Shown here: in pieces, positions 24,829 through 34,508 of the stretch
Numbering within the stretch: position 1 is the stretch's first letter
Layout of the letters: each line of letters starts with the position of its first letter
Source: Streptomyces sp. SS1-1
GTDB taxonomy: Bacteria > Actinomycetota > Actinomycetes > Streptomycetales > Streptomycetaceae
Assembly (NCBI RefSeq): GCF_008973465.1
Contig: NZ_WBXN01000004.1
Location: forward strand, 1,922,001-1,986,000
Direction: 5' to 3'
Length of the DNA stretch: 64,000 nt
Notes under the pieces: generated by a model
What the model was told of the DNA's origin: nothing
Databases searched by the model: none
What the model saw: the letters and a program-made list of their open reading frames with translations, nothing else
Position numbers and translations under genes: made by a program

Positions 24829-25185
24829 CTAGCTGAACGAGTCGCCGCAGGCGCAGGAGCCCGTCGCATTGGGGTTGTCGATCGTGAAGCCCTGCTTCTC
24901 GATGGTGTCGACGAAGTCGATCGACGCGCCGCCCAGGTACGGGGCGCTCATGCGGTCGGTGACGACCTTGACTCCGCCGAAGTCCTTCACGACGTCGCCG
25001 TCGAGCGAACGCTCGTCGAAGAAGAGCTGGTAGCGCAGGCCCGAGCAGCCACCCGGCTGAACGGCGACACGCAGAGCCAGGTCGTCACGGCCTTCCTGGT
25101 CCAGCAGGGCCTTGACCTTGGCCGCGGCGGCGTCGCTCAGAATGATGCCGTCGGTGGCGGTGCTGGTCTCGTCCGATACGGACAT
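24829..25185 (-). CDS. erpA: A-type iron-sulfur cluster insertion protein
   Basis: The protein has 118 residues of the HesB/IscA family. The three cluster-binding Cys are Cys47 (GGCSG), Cys111 and Cys113 (CACGDSF). ErpA carries [4Fe-4S] or [2Fe-2S] clusters from the Suf assembly system to target enzymes. Its neighbour nadA encodes a [4Fe-4S] enzyme, and the cysteine desulfurase fusion lies 4 kb away, so the context is coherent. The gene is divergent from nadA across a 337-bp intergenic region. An ATG start with GGGAGAGATGT upstream supports the position. Confidence 0.93.
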   Translation of the reverse strand: MSVSDETSTATDGIILSDAAAAKVKALLDQEGRDDLALRVAVQPGGCSGLRYQLFFDERSLDGDVVKDFGGVKVVTDRMSAPYLGGASIDFVDTIEKQGFTIDNPNATGSCACGDSFS

Positions 25186-25522
25186 CTACATCTCTCCCGG
25201 GTTGTACGGAGACTGCTTGCCGACGAGTGCAACCGGCAAGGCCGCGGATTCATTCCGGGCCGAGCGTGCTTTTTCCGCTTCTCATGCTCGCCCTCTTCAT
25301 GCTCGCACATGCCCGGCGGCGCGGACAGCGCCCTGGTGGCGGGCGACGAGCGGGCCGTTCCGGGATTCCCGTCACATCGACACGACCGCCATCGTCAAAC
25401 TGACGTGAAGCGGTTATGATAGATAGCGTCAATCCGACGAGAAGTCGGAGAAGGTGTCCCGCTTGACCCGCCGGACCGGTTTTCCGGCGCCGGCGAGCCG
25501 CAGAACAGAAAGGGTGCGTGTC
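25186..25522. other. erpA-nadA divergent intergenic region
   Basis: This 337-bp stretch carries no gene I can support. Near nadA it holds a CGTCA-AAC-TGACG palindrome and a TATGAT -10 candidate (25393-25420). The rest shows no aptamer or hairpin that I recognise. Confidence 0.6.
25393..25420 (+). promoter_or_regulatory. possible nadA operator and promoter
   Basis: CGTCA and TGACG flank AAC (25393-25405). TATGAT (25415-25420) is a good -10 match, and the palindrome covers the place where its -35 element would be, so a bound protein should repress. NAD-biosynthesis repressors of the NrtR type use short palindromes of similar half-site; the match is from memory and weak. Confidence 0.4.
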
Positions 25523-26707
25523 GTGACCACCGCCCAGACCCAGGAGCTCGACGTACAGCCGACGCCCCTCGCCCTGCTGCTCCTCGGCCGCGAGGCCGAC
25601 CCGAGGAGCGAGCGCGGCGTCGAGTGTCCCGGTGACCTGCCCTCGCCGTCCGACCCCGACCTGGTCGAGCGGGCCCGCGCGGCCAAGGAGAAGCTCGGCG
25701 ACAAGGTCTTCGTGCTCGGCCACCACTACCAGCGCGACGAGGTCATCCAGTTCGCGGACGTGACCGGTGACTCCTTCAAGCTGGCCCGCGACGCCGCCGC
25801 CCGCCCGGAGGCGGAGTACATCGTGTTCTGCGGTGTGCACTTCATGGCGGAGTCCGCGGACATCCTGACCTCCGACGACCAGAAGGTCGTCCTGCCCGAC
25901 CTGGCCGCCGGCTGCTCGATGGCCGACATGGCGACGGCCGAGCAGGTCGCCGAGTGCTGGGACGTTCTGACCGAGGCCGGCATAGCCGAGCAGGTCGTGC
26001 CCGTCTCGTACATGAACTCCTCGGCTGACATCAAGGCGTTCACCGGCAAGCACGGCGGCACGATCTGCACGTCGTCCAACGCCGAGCGCGCCCTGGACTG
26101 GGCCTTCGAGCAGGGCGAGAAGGTCCTCTTCCTGCCCGACCAGCACCTCGGCCGCAACACCGCGGTGCGGGACATGGGCATGTCCCTGGAGGACTGTGTC
26201 GTCTACAACCCGCACAAGCCGAACGGCGGCCTGACCGCCGACGAGCTGCGCGCGGCGAAGATGATCCTGTGGCGCGGCCACTGCTCGGTGCACGGCCGCT
26301 TCAGCCTGGACTCCGTCAACGACGTGCGCGAGCGCATCCCCGGCGTGAACGTCCTGGTGCACCCCGAGTGCAAGCACGAGGTCGTGGCCGCCGCCGACTA
26401 CGTCGGGTCGACGGAGTACATCATCAAGGCCCTGGAGGCCGCCCCGGCCGGCTCCAAGTGGGCCATCGGCACGGAGCTGAACCTGGTCCGCCGTCTGGCG
26501 AACCGTTTCGCGCCCGAGGGCAAGGAGATCGTCTTCCTCGACAAGACGGTCTGCTTCTGCTCGACCATGAACCGCATCGACCTCCCCCACCTGGTGTGGA
26601 CGCTGGAGTCGCTGGCCGAGGGCACCCTGGTCAACCGGATCGAGGTCGACAAGGAGACCGAGGCGTTCGCGAAGCTCGCGCTGGAGCGGATGCTGGCCCT
26701 GCCGTAA
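25523..26707 (+). CDS. nadA: quinolinate synthase
   Basis: The protein has 394 residues from a GTG at 25523, which has AAAGGG upstream; the longer frame from 25454 lacks such a site. NadA condenses iminoaspartate with dihydroxyacetone phosphate to quinolinate, for NAD synthesis. The GHHYQRDEVIQFAD segment (substrate site), CGVHFMAESA with the first cluster Cys, HPECKHEV with the second, and KTVCFCSTMN near residue 350 with the third are all present, giving the three-Cys [4Fe-4S] site. It is longer at its N-terminus than E. coli NadA, as is usual in actinobacteria. nadB and nadC are not downstream, so it is monocistronic here. Confidence 0.95.
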   Translation: MTTAQTQELDVQPTPLALLLLGREADPRSERGVECPGDLPSPSDPDLVERARAAKEKLGDKVFVLGHHYQRDEVIQFADVTGDSFKLARDAAARPEAEYIVFCGVHFMAESADILTSDDQKVVLPDLAAGCSMADMATAEQVAECWDVLTEAGIAEQVVPVSYMNSSADIKAFTGKHGGTICTSSNAERALDWAFEQGEKVLFLPDQHLGRNTAVRDMGMSLEDCVVYNPHKPNGGLTADELRAAKMILWRGHCSVHGRFSLDSVNDVRERIPGVNVLVHPECKHEVVAAADYVGSTEYIIKALEAAPAGSKWAIGTELNLVRRLANRFAPEGKEIVFLDKTVCFCSTMNRIDLPHLVWTLESLAEGTLVNRIEVDKETEAFAKLALERMLALP

Positions 26708-26726
26708 CCGGCGGCCGCCCCCGCAC

Positions 26727-28970
26727 TCACCCCGGCACGGGCTTCCGGTCGGGGTGAGCCGGGTCCAGCGTGAAAAGACCGCCCTCGGAGGTGCTGACGA
26801 TCAGGGCACCCCCGTCGAGCAGGACCTGTGACGACTCCTGGCCCAGGTTCTCCGCCCGCTCGGCACGCGGCATGGTCTCCCAGAGCAGCGTGCCCCTGCG
26901 GGCGTCGAGGGCGGCGACCCGGCCGCTGGCGGTGGAGAGGTAGACCGTGCGGGCGCGCGGGTCGTGGACGACGCCGGAGGGCTGCTCCAGGCTGGTCCGT
27001 GTGGTCCACAGCCGTTCGCCGGTCCGGGCCGACACCGCGGTGAGCCGGCCGGAGGACGAGGCGCTCCAGAGGACGCCGTCCGCGAGGGTCACGTCCCCTT
27101 CGAGCTCGTGCGCGAGGCGCGTCGTGGTGGAGCGGCCCGTACCGGTGTCGACCAGCCGGATCCGTGTGTACGCGTCCCGCTGCAGGTCTTCGACCGGGTC
27201 GAGCAGGAGGGCGCGCCCCTCGAACATGCCGAGGAGTGCCGACCGGTGGGGCACCTTCGCGGTGTGCGCCGTGCCGTCGGCCCCGTCCAGACTCAGGAGC
27301 GTCCGGTTCTCCGCCCCCGTCAGGGCCGGCCCGCACACCAGGGGCAGACCGGACCCGGTGTGCGCCCAGTCGCAGTACTGCCCTTCCGGCAGGGTGGCCG
27401 TCCAGCGCGCGGCGCCGGTGCGTGGCGAGCGGGCGACGAGCGTCCGGCCGCCTCTGTCCCCGGGCACGACCACGAGGTCGCCGGAGAGGTGCGGGCTCGC
27501 CGGACCGGAGTTCAGCTCGCGGTGCCACAGGCGCTTCCCGGTCAGCCCGTCGAGGGCGCCGACCGAGGGCCGGGGCTCTCCGTCCCGGCCGGGGCGGTAC
27601 TGCTGCTCGACCACCACCGCGCCGTCCACGACCCCGAGGATCCTGAAGCCGAACGAGCCCTTGCCCGTGACGGACGGCACCCCGTCGGCGCGCCAGACGA
27701 CCCGCCCGGTGAGCGCGTCGACCCGCATGGGGAGGGTGCCGTCGCCCGCGCAGAAGACGGCTCTCTCGTGCGTCGCGCACCGGGGCGCGTAGTACATGTT
27801 CAGGCCGATCACGTCGGAGGCCGTCCGCACACCGCTCGCGGCCGTCGCGTCCACCGTGGTCTGCCACGGCCGCCACCCGGCCGGCAGGGCCGTCCAGCGG
27901 GAGGGCGTGGCGACACCGGTGCCCTTCGGGCGGTCGTCGTCCCCGGTGTCCGGGCCGTTGAGCAGATAGGCCGTCAGCCCGAGCGCGAGGACGACGGCGG
28001 TCCCGGCCACGGCCCACAGCCGGCGGGCCCGGCCCCGGCGGCGCGCGGGCGGCTCGGCACCGGGCAGGGAGTCGGAGTCGGGCGTTCCGGCGGGCTGGGT
28101 GCGGACCAGGGCCAGTTCACCGGCCCGCAGCCGGACCGTTCCGCCCTCGTCGTCGCCGGTCTCCGGCAGGGCGGCGACGAACTCGGCGGCCAGGGTGCCC
28201 GGTCGGGGCCGCTCCTCGGGGTTCTTGACCAGGCAGCGTTCCAGGATCGGGCGCAGCGGGTCCGGTACGCCGTCCAGGACGGGGGCGTCGTGGACCACCC
28301 GGTACGCCGTGAGATAGGGGCTGTCCGCGTCGAAGGGGCCGCGCCCGGTCGCGGCGAAGACCAGCAGGGCGCCCAGCGAGAAGACGTCGGAGGCCGGGCC
28401 CACCGAGCGGGCGTCGGTCAGCTGCTCCGGGGACATGAACGGCGGGGTGCCGATCATCTGGCCGGTCTCGGTGAGGGTGTTGTGGTTCTCGACCGCGCGG
28501 GAGATGCCGAAGTCGATGACCCGGGGGCCGTCGTCGGCCATCAGCACGTTGGCGGGCTTGAGGTCGCGGTGGACGACCCCGGCGCGGTGGATCTCCCGGA
28601 GCGCCTCGACCAGGCCGAGCGCGAGGCGCCGCAGCTCGGTGCGGGTCAGCGGGCCGCCGTCGCGGATGCGGGCGGCGAGCGAGGGGCCGGGCACGTACTG
28701 CGTGGCCATCCAGGGGCGTTCGGCGTCCGGGTCGGCGTCCACGACGGGGGCGGTGAAGACGCCGCTCACCTTGCGGACGGCGGCGATCTCCTGGCGGAAG
28801 CGGGTCCGGAAGACGGGGTCCTCGGCGTACTGGGCGTGCACCACCTTCACGGCGACCTCGCGGCCGGACCGGGCTCTGCCCCGGTAGACGGCGCCCATGC
28901 CTCCGGCGCCGAGCCGGTCCAGCAGCCGATAGCCACCGACCGACTTCGGGTCGTCCTTGCGCAGCGGCAC
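26727..28970 (-). CDS. transmembrane Ser/Thr protein kinase with PQQ-type beta-propeller
   Basis: The protein has 747 residues from the GTG at 28970, with a GGGGAGG tract about nine bases before it. Residues 12-270 are a Hanks-type kinase: GAGGMGAVYRG glycine loop, Lys42 (VAVKVV), HRDLKPANVL with Asp136, DFG at 153-155 and FMSPEQL in the activation region. Basic residues 310-317 precede a single membrane helix (about 318-338). Residues 385-745 form a PQQ/quinoprotein-like beta-propeller, with repeated DALTGRVVWR, GALDGLTGKRLW and DARRGTLLWE type blades, probably an extracellular sensor. It differs from PknB by lacking PASTA domains. The ligand is unknown. Confidence 0.9.
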   Translation of the reverse strand: MPLRKDDPKSVGGYRLLDRLGAGGMGAVYRGRARSGREVAVKVVHAQYAEDPVFRTRFRQEIAAVRKVSGVFTAPVVDADPDAERPWMATQYVPGPSLAARIRDGGPLTRTELRRLALGLVEALREIHRAGVVHRDLKPANVLMADDGPRVIDFGISRAVENHNTLTETGQMIGTPPFMSPEQLTDARSVGPASDVFSLGALLVFAATGRGPFDADSPYLTAYRVVHDAPVLDGVPDPLRPILERCLVKNPEERPRPGTLAAEFVAALPETGDDEGGTVRLRAGELALVRTQPAGTPDSDSLPGAEPPARRRGRARRLWAVAGTAVVLALGLTAYLLNGPDTGDDDRPKGTGVATPSRWTALPAGWRPWQTTVDATAASGVRTASDVIGLNMYYAPRCATHERAVFCAGDGTLPMRVDALTGRVVWRADGVPSVTGKGSFGFRILGVVDGAVVVEQQYRPGRDGEPRPSVGALDGLTGKRLWHRELNSGPASPHLSGDLVVVPGDRGGRTLVARSPRTGAARWTATLPEGQYCDWAHTGSGLPLVCGPALTGAENRTLLSLDGADGTAHTAKVPHRSALLGMFEGRALLLDPVEDLQRDAYTRIRLVDTGTGRSTTTRLAHELEGDVTLADGVLWSASSSGRLTAVSARTGERLWTTRTSLEQPSGVVHDPRARTVYLSTASGRVAALDARRGTLLWETMPRAERAENLGQESSQVLLDGGALIVSTSEGGLFTLDPAHPDRKPVPG

Positions 28971-29040
28971 GCCCGAGCCCCTCCCCCGTGAGCCAGTTCG
29001 AGGCCCCAGCATATGTAACGGCACAACGGCGACGGCCGGT

Positions 29041-29067
29041 TCCCGGACCGGGTGTTCCGGTCCGGGA
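29041..29067 (-). terminator. terminator hairpin after the RND gene
   Basis: TCCCGGACCGG pairs perfectly with CCGGTCCGGGA around GTGTT. It follows the exporter gene and precedes the kinase start. Between it and the exporter stop is a short direct repeat of GGGTCGAGC-type units. Confidence 0.65.
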
Positions 29068-29116
29068 CCCGGCCGTCACGGGTCGAGCGGGTCGAGCGAT
29101 CCAGCGGATCGAGCGG

Positions 29117-32100
29117 TCAGACGGACGCGGGCTGCGTCTCGTCCTCGGAGGCGTCCGGCGCGTCCGGCGCCGGCTGCTCGGGCAGGCCCGCCTTCCCGGC
29201 CCGCTTCGCCGCCCGCTTCTTCGCCCGGCGCTCCTTGCGCAGTTCGAGCATCGCGTAGAGCGTCGGGACGAGGAGCAGGGTCAGCAGCGTCGACGTGATC
29301 AGGCCACCGATGACGACCACGGCCAGCGGCTGGGCGATGAAGCCGCCCTCGCCGGTGACGCCGAGCGCCATCGGGAGCAGGGCGAAGATCGTCGCCAGCG
29401 CCGTCATGAGGATCGGGCGCAGCCGGTGCCGGCCGCCCTCGATCACGGCCTCGACGACGCCGTACCCCTGGGACCGGTACTGGTTGATGAGGTCGATCAG
29501 CACGATGGCGTTGGTGACCACGATGCCGATCAGCATCAGCATGCCGATCATCGCGGGGACGCCCATCGGGGTGCCGGTCGCGATCAGCAGGCCGATCGCG
29601 CCGGTCGCCGCGAACGGGATGGAGACCAGCAGGATCAGCGGCTGCGCGAGCGAGCGGAAGGTCGCCACCAGCAACATGAAGACGATCGCGATCGCCGCCA
29701 GCATCGCCAGGCCCAGGTTGGCGAACGCCTCGTCCTGGTCCTGGGAGACACCGCCGATGTCGGCCGTCGCGCCCGCCGGGAGCTTCAGCCCGTCGATCTT
29801 CGACTGGAGGTCGGCGCTGACCGCGCCGGTGTTGTCACCGGTCGGCTTGGCGGTGATGGTGGCGGCGCGCTGCCCGTCGATCCGGGTCATCGACACCGGG
29901 CCGTCCACGAGCTTCACGTCCGCGATGTCACCCAGCTTCACCGGGCCGAGGCGCAGCTCCCGCAGCTCCTTCAACGTGGTCGCGGGCTCGGCCGACTTGA
30001 TGACGACGTCCCGTTCGGTGTCGTCGAGGGTGGCCTGCGCCGCGGTGGTGCCGCGGACCGCCTGGGCGACGGCCACGCCGAGGGTCTGCTCGTCGAAGCC
30101 GGCCGCGGCCGCCTCGGAGTTGGCCCGCACCGAGATACGCGGCACGCTCTGCGACAGGTCGCTGGTGACGTCGGTGACGTCGTCCAGGCCGGCCACGGCC
30201 TTGCGGACCTGCTCGGACGCGGTGCGCAGCACACCGGCGTCGGCCGCCTTGACGACGACACTCAGGTCCTGGGCGCCGAAGCCGTCACCGGCGGAGATGG
30301 TGGTCGTGCCGATGCCGTCGAGCTTCTTCAGACCGGACTCGATCCGGCCCTGCACGTCGTCGTAGGACGCGGAGTCCTCCAGCATCACCTGGTACGACGC
30401 CTGGTTGGTGTCGGTGCCGCCGCCGAAGGCGGCCATGAATCCGGACGAGCCGATGGTGACCTGGTAGTCCTTGACGCCCTTCGTCTCCGCGAGCAGCTTC
30501 TCGACCTTCCTGGCCTGCGCGTCGGTCGCCGCGAGGCTGGTGCCCGGCGCGAGCTCCTGCTTGACGGTGAGGACCTCCTGCTCGCCCTGGTCGAAGAAGT
30601 TCGTCTTCAGCAGCGGCGCCATGCCGAACGTGCCGAACAGGACGGCGACGGCGATGAGGACGCTGGTCAGCCGGCGGCGGGTCGCGAACCGCAGGACGGG
30701 CACGTAGATCCGCTGCAGACGGCTGCGGGCCTCCTTCTCCTCGGCCGCGCGGCGCGCCTCGTCGGCGTCCTCGGGGGTGCCCTTCGGAGCGCGCAGGAAC
30801 CAGTACGACAGCACCGGCACGACCGTGAGGGACACCAGCAGCGACGCCAGCAGGGCCGCCGTGACCGTCAGGCTGAACGAGCCGAACAGCTCGCCCACCA
30901 TGCCGCCGACCAGGCCGATCGGCAGGAAGACGGCCACCGTGGTGAGCGTCGAGGAGGTCACCGCGCCGGCGACCTCGCGGACCGCCTTGAGGATGGCCTC
31001 CTCGCGCTCCTCGCCGTAGCCGAGGTGCCGCTTGATGTTCTCCAGGACGACGATGGAGTCGTCGACGACCCGGCCGATCGCGATGGTCAGCGCGCCGAGC
31101 GTCAGCATGTTGAGGGAGAGGTCCCGCGTCCACAGCACGATCAGGGCGAGGACGACGGACAGCGGGATGGACACGGCGGTCACCAGCGTCGAGCGGATCG
31201 ACGCGAGGAAGACCAGGATGACCAGGACCGCGAAGAGCAGGCCGAGCGCCCCCTCGGTGGTCAGCCCGTCGATGGACTTCGCCACGGCGGGGCCCTGGTC
31301 GCTGACGACGGTGAGCGTGGCGTCCTTGCCGAGGTCGGCGCGCAGCTTCGGCAGCTTGTCCTGGACGGCGTCGGAGATGGCGACGGCGCTGCCGTCCCGG
31401 TCCATCGTGACGGCGACGGCCAGCGACGGCTTGCCGTCGGTGCGGGTGAGGGAGTCGGCGGGGGCCTGCTCCTGTTCGACGGCGGCCACGTCGCCGAGGC
31501 GTACGGGCTTGCCCTTGCCGGCGCCGGTGACGCGCAGGTCCTCGATCTGGTCGAGGGAGGTGAAGCCGCCGCCGACCTGGACGGTGCGGTTGGCGCCGCC
31601 CTCGTCGAAGGAGCCGGCGGGCAGCGTGGCGCCGCCGGCCCGGAGGGCCTTGGCGAGGTCGGCGGAGGTCAGGCCGGCCTTGGCCAGCTTGCCGTCGTCG
31701 GGCGTGACGGCGATCTGGAGGTCGCGCACACCGTCGACGGTGACCTGGCCGACGCCGTCGATCTCCTTGAGGGCGGGCACGAGGGTGCGGTCGAGCCGGT
31801 CGGCCAGGGCCTGCTGGTCCTTGCCGGAGGTGACGGCGAGGACGACGGTCGGGATGTCGTCCGTGGAGCCCGCGATGACCTGGGGGTCGACGGAGTCGGG
31901 CAGCTGGACGCGGGCCCGGTTGACGGCCTGCTGGACGTCGGCGACGAGCTGCTGGGTGCCGGGGCCGTAGTCGAAGGACGCCATGATCACGGCGTTGCCC
32001 TCGGCGGCGGTGGAGGTGACGCCGGTGATGCCGTCGACGGCTTCGAGGCTGTCCTCGATCGGCTCGACGACCTGCTTCTCGACCACGTCCGGCGACGCGC

Positions 32101-32260
32101 CCTGGTAGGGGGCGATCACGGACACCATGGGCAGTTCGATGGAGGGCAGCAGCTGCTGCTTGAGCTGGGGTATCGCGATCGCGCCGAAGACCAGCGCGAT
32201 GATCGAGATCAGGCCGATCAGGGCTCGTTGCGCGAGGCTGAATCGGGACAGCCAGGACAT
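29117..32260 (-). CDS. RND-superfamily (AcrB/HAE1-like) exporter
   Basis: The protein has 1047 residues; I start at the ATG at 32260 (MSWLSRFSLAQRALIG), which gives the normal N-terminus. Membrane helix 1 (about 12-30), a porter domain (about 35-330), helices 2-6 (about 335-510), a second porter domain (about 545-850) and helices 7-12 (about 855-1015) form the full duplicated RND layout. VVDDSIVVLENIKRHL near residue 410 holds the paired Asp residues of helix 4 used for proton coupling. RND pumps of this group normally need a periplasmic adaptor and an outer-membrane channel; neither is encoded nearby, as expected in a monoderm. The last 45 residues are Lys/Arg-rich and then acidic. Confidence 0.92.
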   Translation of the reverse strand: MSWLSRFSLAQRALIGLISIIALVFGAIAIPQLKQQLLPSIELPMVSVIAPYQGASPDVVEKQVVEPIEDSLEAVDGITGVTSTAAEGNAVIMASFDYGPGTQQLVADVQQAVNRARVQLPDSVDPQVIAGSTDDIPTVVLAVTSGKDQQALADRLDRTLVPALKEIDGVGQVTVDGVRDLQIAVTPDDGKLAKAGLTSADLAKALRAGGATLPAGSFDEGGANRTVQVGGGFTSLDQIEDLRVTGAGKGKPVRLGDVAAVEQEQAPADSLTRTDGKPSLAVAVTMDRDGSAVAISDAVQDKLPKLRADLGKDATLTVVSDQGPAVAKSIDGLTTEGALGLLFAVLVILVFLASIRSTLVTAVSIPLSVVLALIVLWTRDLSLNMLTLGALTIAIGRVVDDSIVVLENIKRHLGYGEEREEAILKAVREVAGAVTSSTLTTVAVFLPIGLVGGMVGELFGSFSLTVTAALLASLLVSLTVVPVLSYWFLRAPKGTPEDADEARRAAEEKEARSRLQRIYVPVLRFATRRRLTSVLIAVAVLFGTFGMAPLLKTNFFDQGEQEVLTVKQELAPGTSLAATDAQARKVEKLLAETKGVKDYQVTIGSSGFMAAFGGGTDTNQASYQVMLEDSASYDDVQGRIESGLKKLDGIGTTTISAGDGFGAQDLSVVVKAADAGVLRTASEQVRKAVAGLDDVTDVTSDLSQSVPRISVRANSEAAAAGFDEQTLGVAVAQAVRGTTAAQATLDDTERDVVIKSAEPATTLKELRELRLGPVKLGDIADVKLVDGPVSMTRIDGQRAATITAKPTGDNTGAVSADLQSKIDGLKLPAGATADIGGVSQDQDEAFANLGLAMLAAIAIVFMLLVATFRSLAQPLILLVSIPFAATGAIGLLIATGTPMGVPAMIGMLMLIGIVVTNAIVLIDLINQYRSQGYGVVEAVIEGGRHRLRPILMTALATIFALLPMALGVTGEGGFIAQPLAVVVIGGLITSTLLTLLLVPTLYAMLELRKERRAKKRAAKRAGKAGLPEQPAPDAPDASEDETQPASV

Positions 32261-32438
32261 GGGTGGAAGGTCTCTCTCCTGTGGGCGGAAGGCGCGGGCG
32301 GGCGGGCGCGCCGCGGTGGCGCGGCTCACGGATCGTCGCCCGCCCCTACACCCTGGGCCATCGGGGAGGCCCGTTCCCTAGCCCCCAGGTCCATTTCTCA
32401 CCGGGCGCCTACTCCCGGCGCAGTACGCGGGCTGGAGT

Positions 32439-33116
32439 TCACTCCACCCTCGGACGTACCAGCCCGGACTCGTAGGCGATGACGACGAGCTGGGCCCGGT
32501 CGCGGGCGCCCAGCTTGGACATGGCCCGGTTGACGTGGGTCTTCACGGTGAGCGGGCTGACCTCCAGCCGCTCGGCGATCTCGTCGTTGGAGTGCCCGCC
32601 GGCGACCTGGACCAGCACCTCGCGCTCGCGGACGGTCAGGGCGCCGAGCCGCTCGCCGCGCGCGGGGTCGTGGTCGGCACCGTCGCCGTGGGCGAGGAAG
32701 CGGGCGATGAGGCTCTTGGTGGCGGCCGGGGACAGCAGAGCCTCGCCGCCCGCGGCGACCCGGATCGCGGCGAGGAGTTCCTCGGGCTCGGAGCCCTTGC
32801 CGAGGAACCCGGAGGCGCCGGCCCGCAGCGACTGCACGACGTAGTCGTCGACCTCGAAGGTGGTCAGTATGACGACGCGGACGTGGGCGAGGTCCGGGTC
32901 GGTGCTGATCATGCGGGTGGCGGCGAGGCCGTCGGTGCCGGGCATCCGGATGTCCATGAGGACGACGTCGGCCCGCTCCTGCTTCGCCAGCCGCACCGCC
33001 TCCTCGCCGTCGGACGCCTCGCCGACGACCTGCATGTCCGGTTCGGAGTCGACGAGCACCCGGAAGGCGCTGCGCAGCAGGGCCTGGTCGTCGGCGAGCA
33101 GGACGCGGATCGGCAT
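32439..33116 (-). CDS. NarL/LuxR-type response regulator
   Basis: The protein has 225 residues from the ATG at 33116, with AGGAAG close upstream; the frame runs open to 33206 without receiver-like sequence. The receiver domain (1-120) has Asp8-Asp9 (LADDQ), the phospho-acceptor Asp53 (LMDIRMPG), Thr in ILTTF and Lys in GKGSE. The LuxR-type helix-turn-helix (about 155-215) reads LTVREREVLVQVAGG and VSPLTVKTHVN. It is the partner of the histidine kinase whose gene lies 86 bp upstream, and would bind DNA as a phosphorylated dimer. The nearby RND exporter is a possible target. Confidence 0.94.
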   Translation of the reverse strand: MPIRVLLADDQALLRSAFRVLVDSEPDMQVVGEASDGEEAVRLAKQERADVVLMDIRMPGTDGLAATRMISTDPDLAHVRVVILTTFEVDDYVVQSLRAGASGFLGKGSEPEELLAAIRVAAGGEALLSPAATKSLIARFLAHGDGADHDPARGERLGALTVREREVLVQVAGGHSNDEIAERLEVSPLTVKTHVNRAMSKLGARDRAQLVVIAYESGLVRPRVE

Positions 33117-33202
33117 ACGGCTTCCTCGGCGGGCGCTGGAGGGGGGAGGGACCTGGTGCCACGACAACTGCCGGAGGGCCCCGGCGAGTTCCCGTCGGGC
33201 CG

Positions 33203-34492
33203 TCACACCGCGTCCTCCGTGGCCCGGACGCCGGCCCCGGCCGGCAGGATCGCGTGGACGCGGAACCCGCCGCCGTAGCGGGGCCCGGTGGTGAGGGTGC
33301 CGCGCAGGGCGGAGACGCGTTCGCGCATGCCGAGCAGGCCGTGGCCGCCGCCCGCGCTGCCGCCGTCCTGGCCGGAGCCGTCGTCGAGGACGGTGACCTC
33401 GATGTTGGGGCCGACGCGGACGACGCTGATCTCGGCCCTGGCGCCCGGCCCCGCGTGCTTCTGCACGTTGGTCAGGGCCTCCTGGATGACGCGGTAGGCG
33501 GCGAGGCCGACGGCGGCGGGCAGCGTGGTGTCCTGGTCGGCGCGGGCGACGTCGACCTGGAGTCCGGCGTTGCGGAAGGTGCCGGCGAGTTCGTCGAGGC
33601 GGTCCAGGCCGGGCGCGGGTTCGGTGGGGGCCTCGGGGTCGCCGGACTGCCGCAGCAGGCCGACCGTGGCACGCAGTTCGTCGAGGGCGGAGCGGCTGGC
33701 CTCCCGTACGTGGGCGAGGGCCTCCTTGGCCTGGTCGGGCCGCTTGTCCATGACGTGGGCGGCGACGCCGGCCTGCACATTGACCAGGGCGATGTGGTGG
33801 GCGACCACGTCGTGCAGGTCGCGGGCGATGCGCAGGCGCTCCTCGGCGACGCGGCGGCGGGCCTCCTCCTCGCGGGTGCGCTCGGCCCGCTCGGCGCGCT
33901 CGCGGATGGCGGTGACCACCGCGCGGCGGCTGCGCACGGCGTCTCCGGCGGTGGCGCCGATGCCGGTCCAGGCGAAGATGGCCAGGTTCTCCTGGGAGTA
34001 CCAGGGCAGCGGTCCGGCGAGCATCGCGGAGCCGGTCAGCACGGTGACCGTGAGCAGGCCGATCCGCCAGGTCGTGGAGCGGTCGGTGGTGGAGGCGACG
34101 GTGTAGAGCGCGACGACCGCGGCCATGGCGACGGGGGCGCGGGGGTCGCCGGTGGCGAACTCCACGAGGGAGAGCGTGCCGGTCACGGCGAGGACCGTGA
34201 TGGGGGCGCGGCGGCGCAGCACCAGGGCCGCGGCGGCGAGGGTCATCAGCAGCAGGCTGAGGGCGTCCGGGGTGCGCAGCCCCCAGGTGACGCCGTCCTC
34301 GCCGTGCGGGTCCACGAACGAGCCGGCCACCATGCAGGTCAGGACGGCGACGGCCAGCGCCGCGTCCAGGGCGAGGGGGTGCGCGGTGAGGTGCCGGCGC
34401 ACGCGCGGCCCTGCGGAGCTCGTAACGGGGGCCAACTCGGTTTCCTCGGGTGAGACGTGCCCGGTGTCGTGGGTGCGGCCGCCGGCCCGCAC
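33203..34492 (-). CDS. NarL-family sensor histidine kinase
   Basis: The longest frame gives 429 residues from a GTG at 34492; a TTG at 34435 with GAGGAA six bases upstream is an alternative giving 410. Four to five membrane helices (about 40-190) form the sensor, without a large extracellular loop. HisKA_3 follows at about 225-290 with RDLHDVVAHHIALV carrying the phosphorylated His. The ATPase domain (about 325-425) has the N-box LTNVQKHA, the Asp box VLDDGSGQ and the G-box GGGHGLLGMRERV. It signals to the response regulator gene downstream. The stimulus is unknown; helix-only sensors of this type often sense membrane or cell-wall state, and pspA is adjacent. Confidence 0.92.
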   Translation of the reverse strand: MRAGGRTHDTGHVSPEETELAPVTSSAGPRVRRHLTAHPLALDAALAVAVLTCMVAGSFVDPHGEDGVTWGLRTPDALSLLLMTLAAAALVLRRRAPITVLAVTGTLSLVEFATGDPRAPVAMAAVVALYTVASTTDRSTTWRIGLLTVTVLTGSAMLAGPLPWYSQENLAIFAWTGIGATAGDAVRSRRAVVTAIRERAERAERTREEEARRRVAEERLRIARDLHDVVAHHIALVNVQAGVAAHVMDKRPDQAKEALAHVREASRSALDELRATVGLLRQSGDPEAPTEPAPGLDRLDELAGTFRNAGLQVDVARADQDTTLPAAVGLAAYRVIQEALTNVQKHAGPGARAEISVVRVGPNIEVTVLDDGSGQDGGSAGGGHGLLGMRERVSALRGTLTTGPRYGGGFRVHAILPAGAGVRATEDAV

Positions 34493-34508
34493 GGGGCGCG
34501 CCGGCGGG

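Noticed and set aside
28988..32482. Open frame of 1164 codons on the plus strand
   Set aside because: It is antisense to the RND exporter, which shows the full duplicated RND topology on the minus strand.
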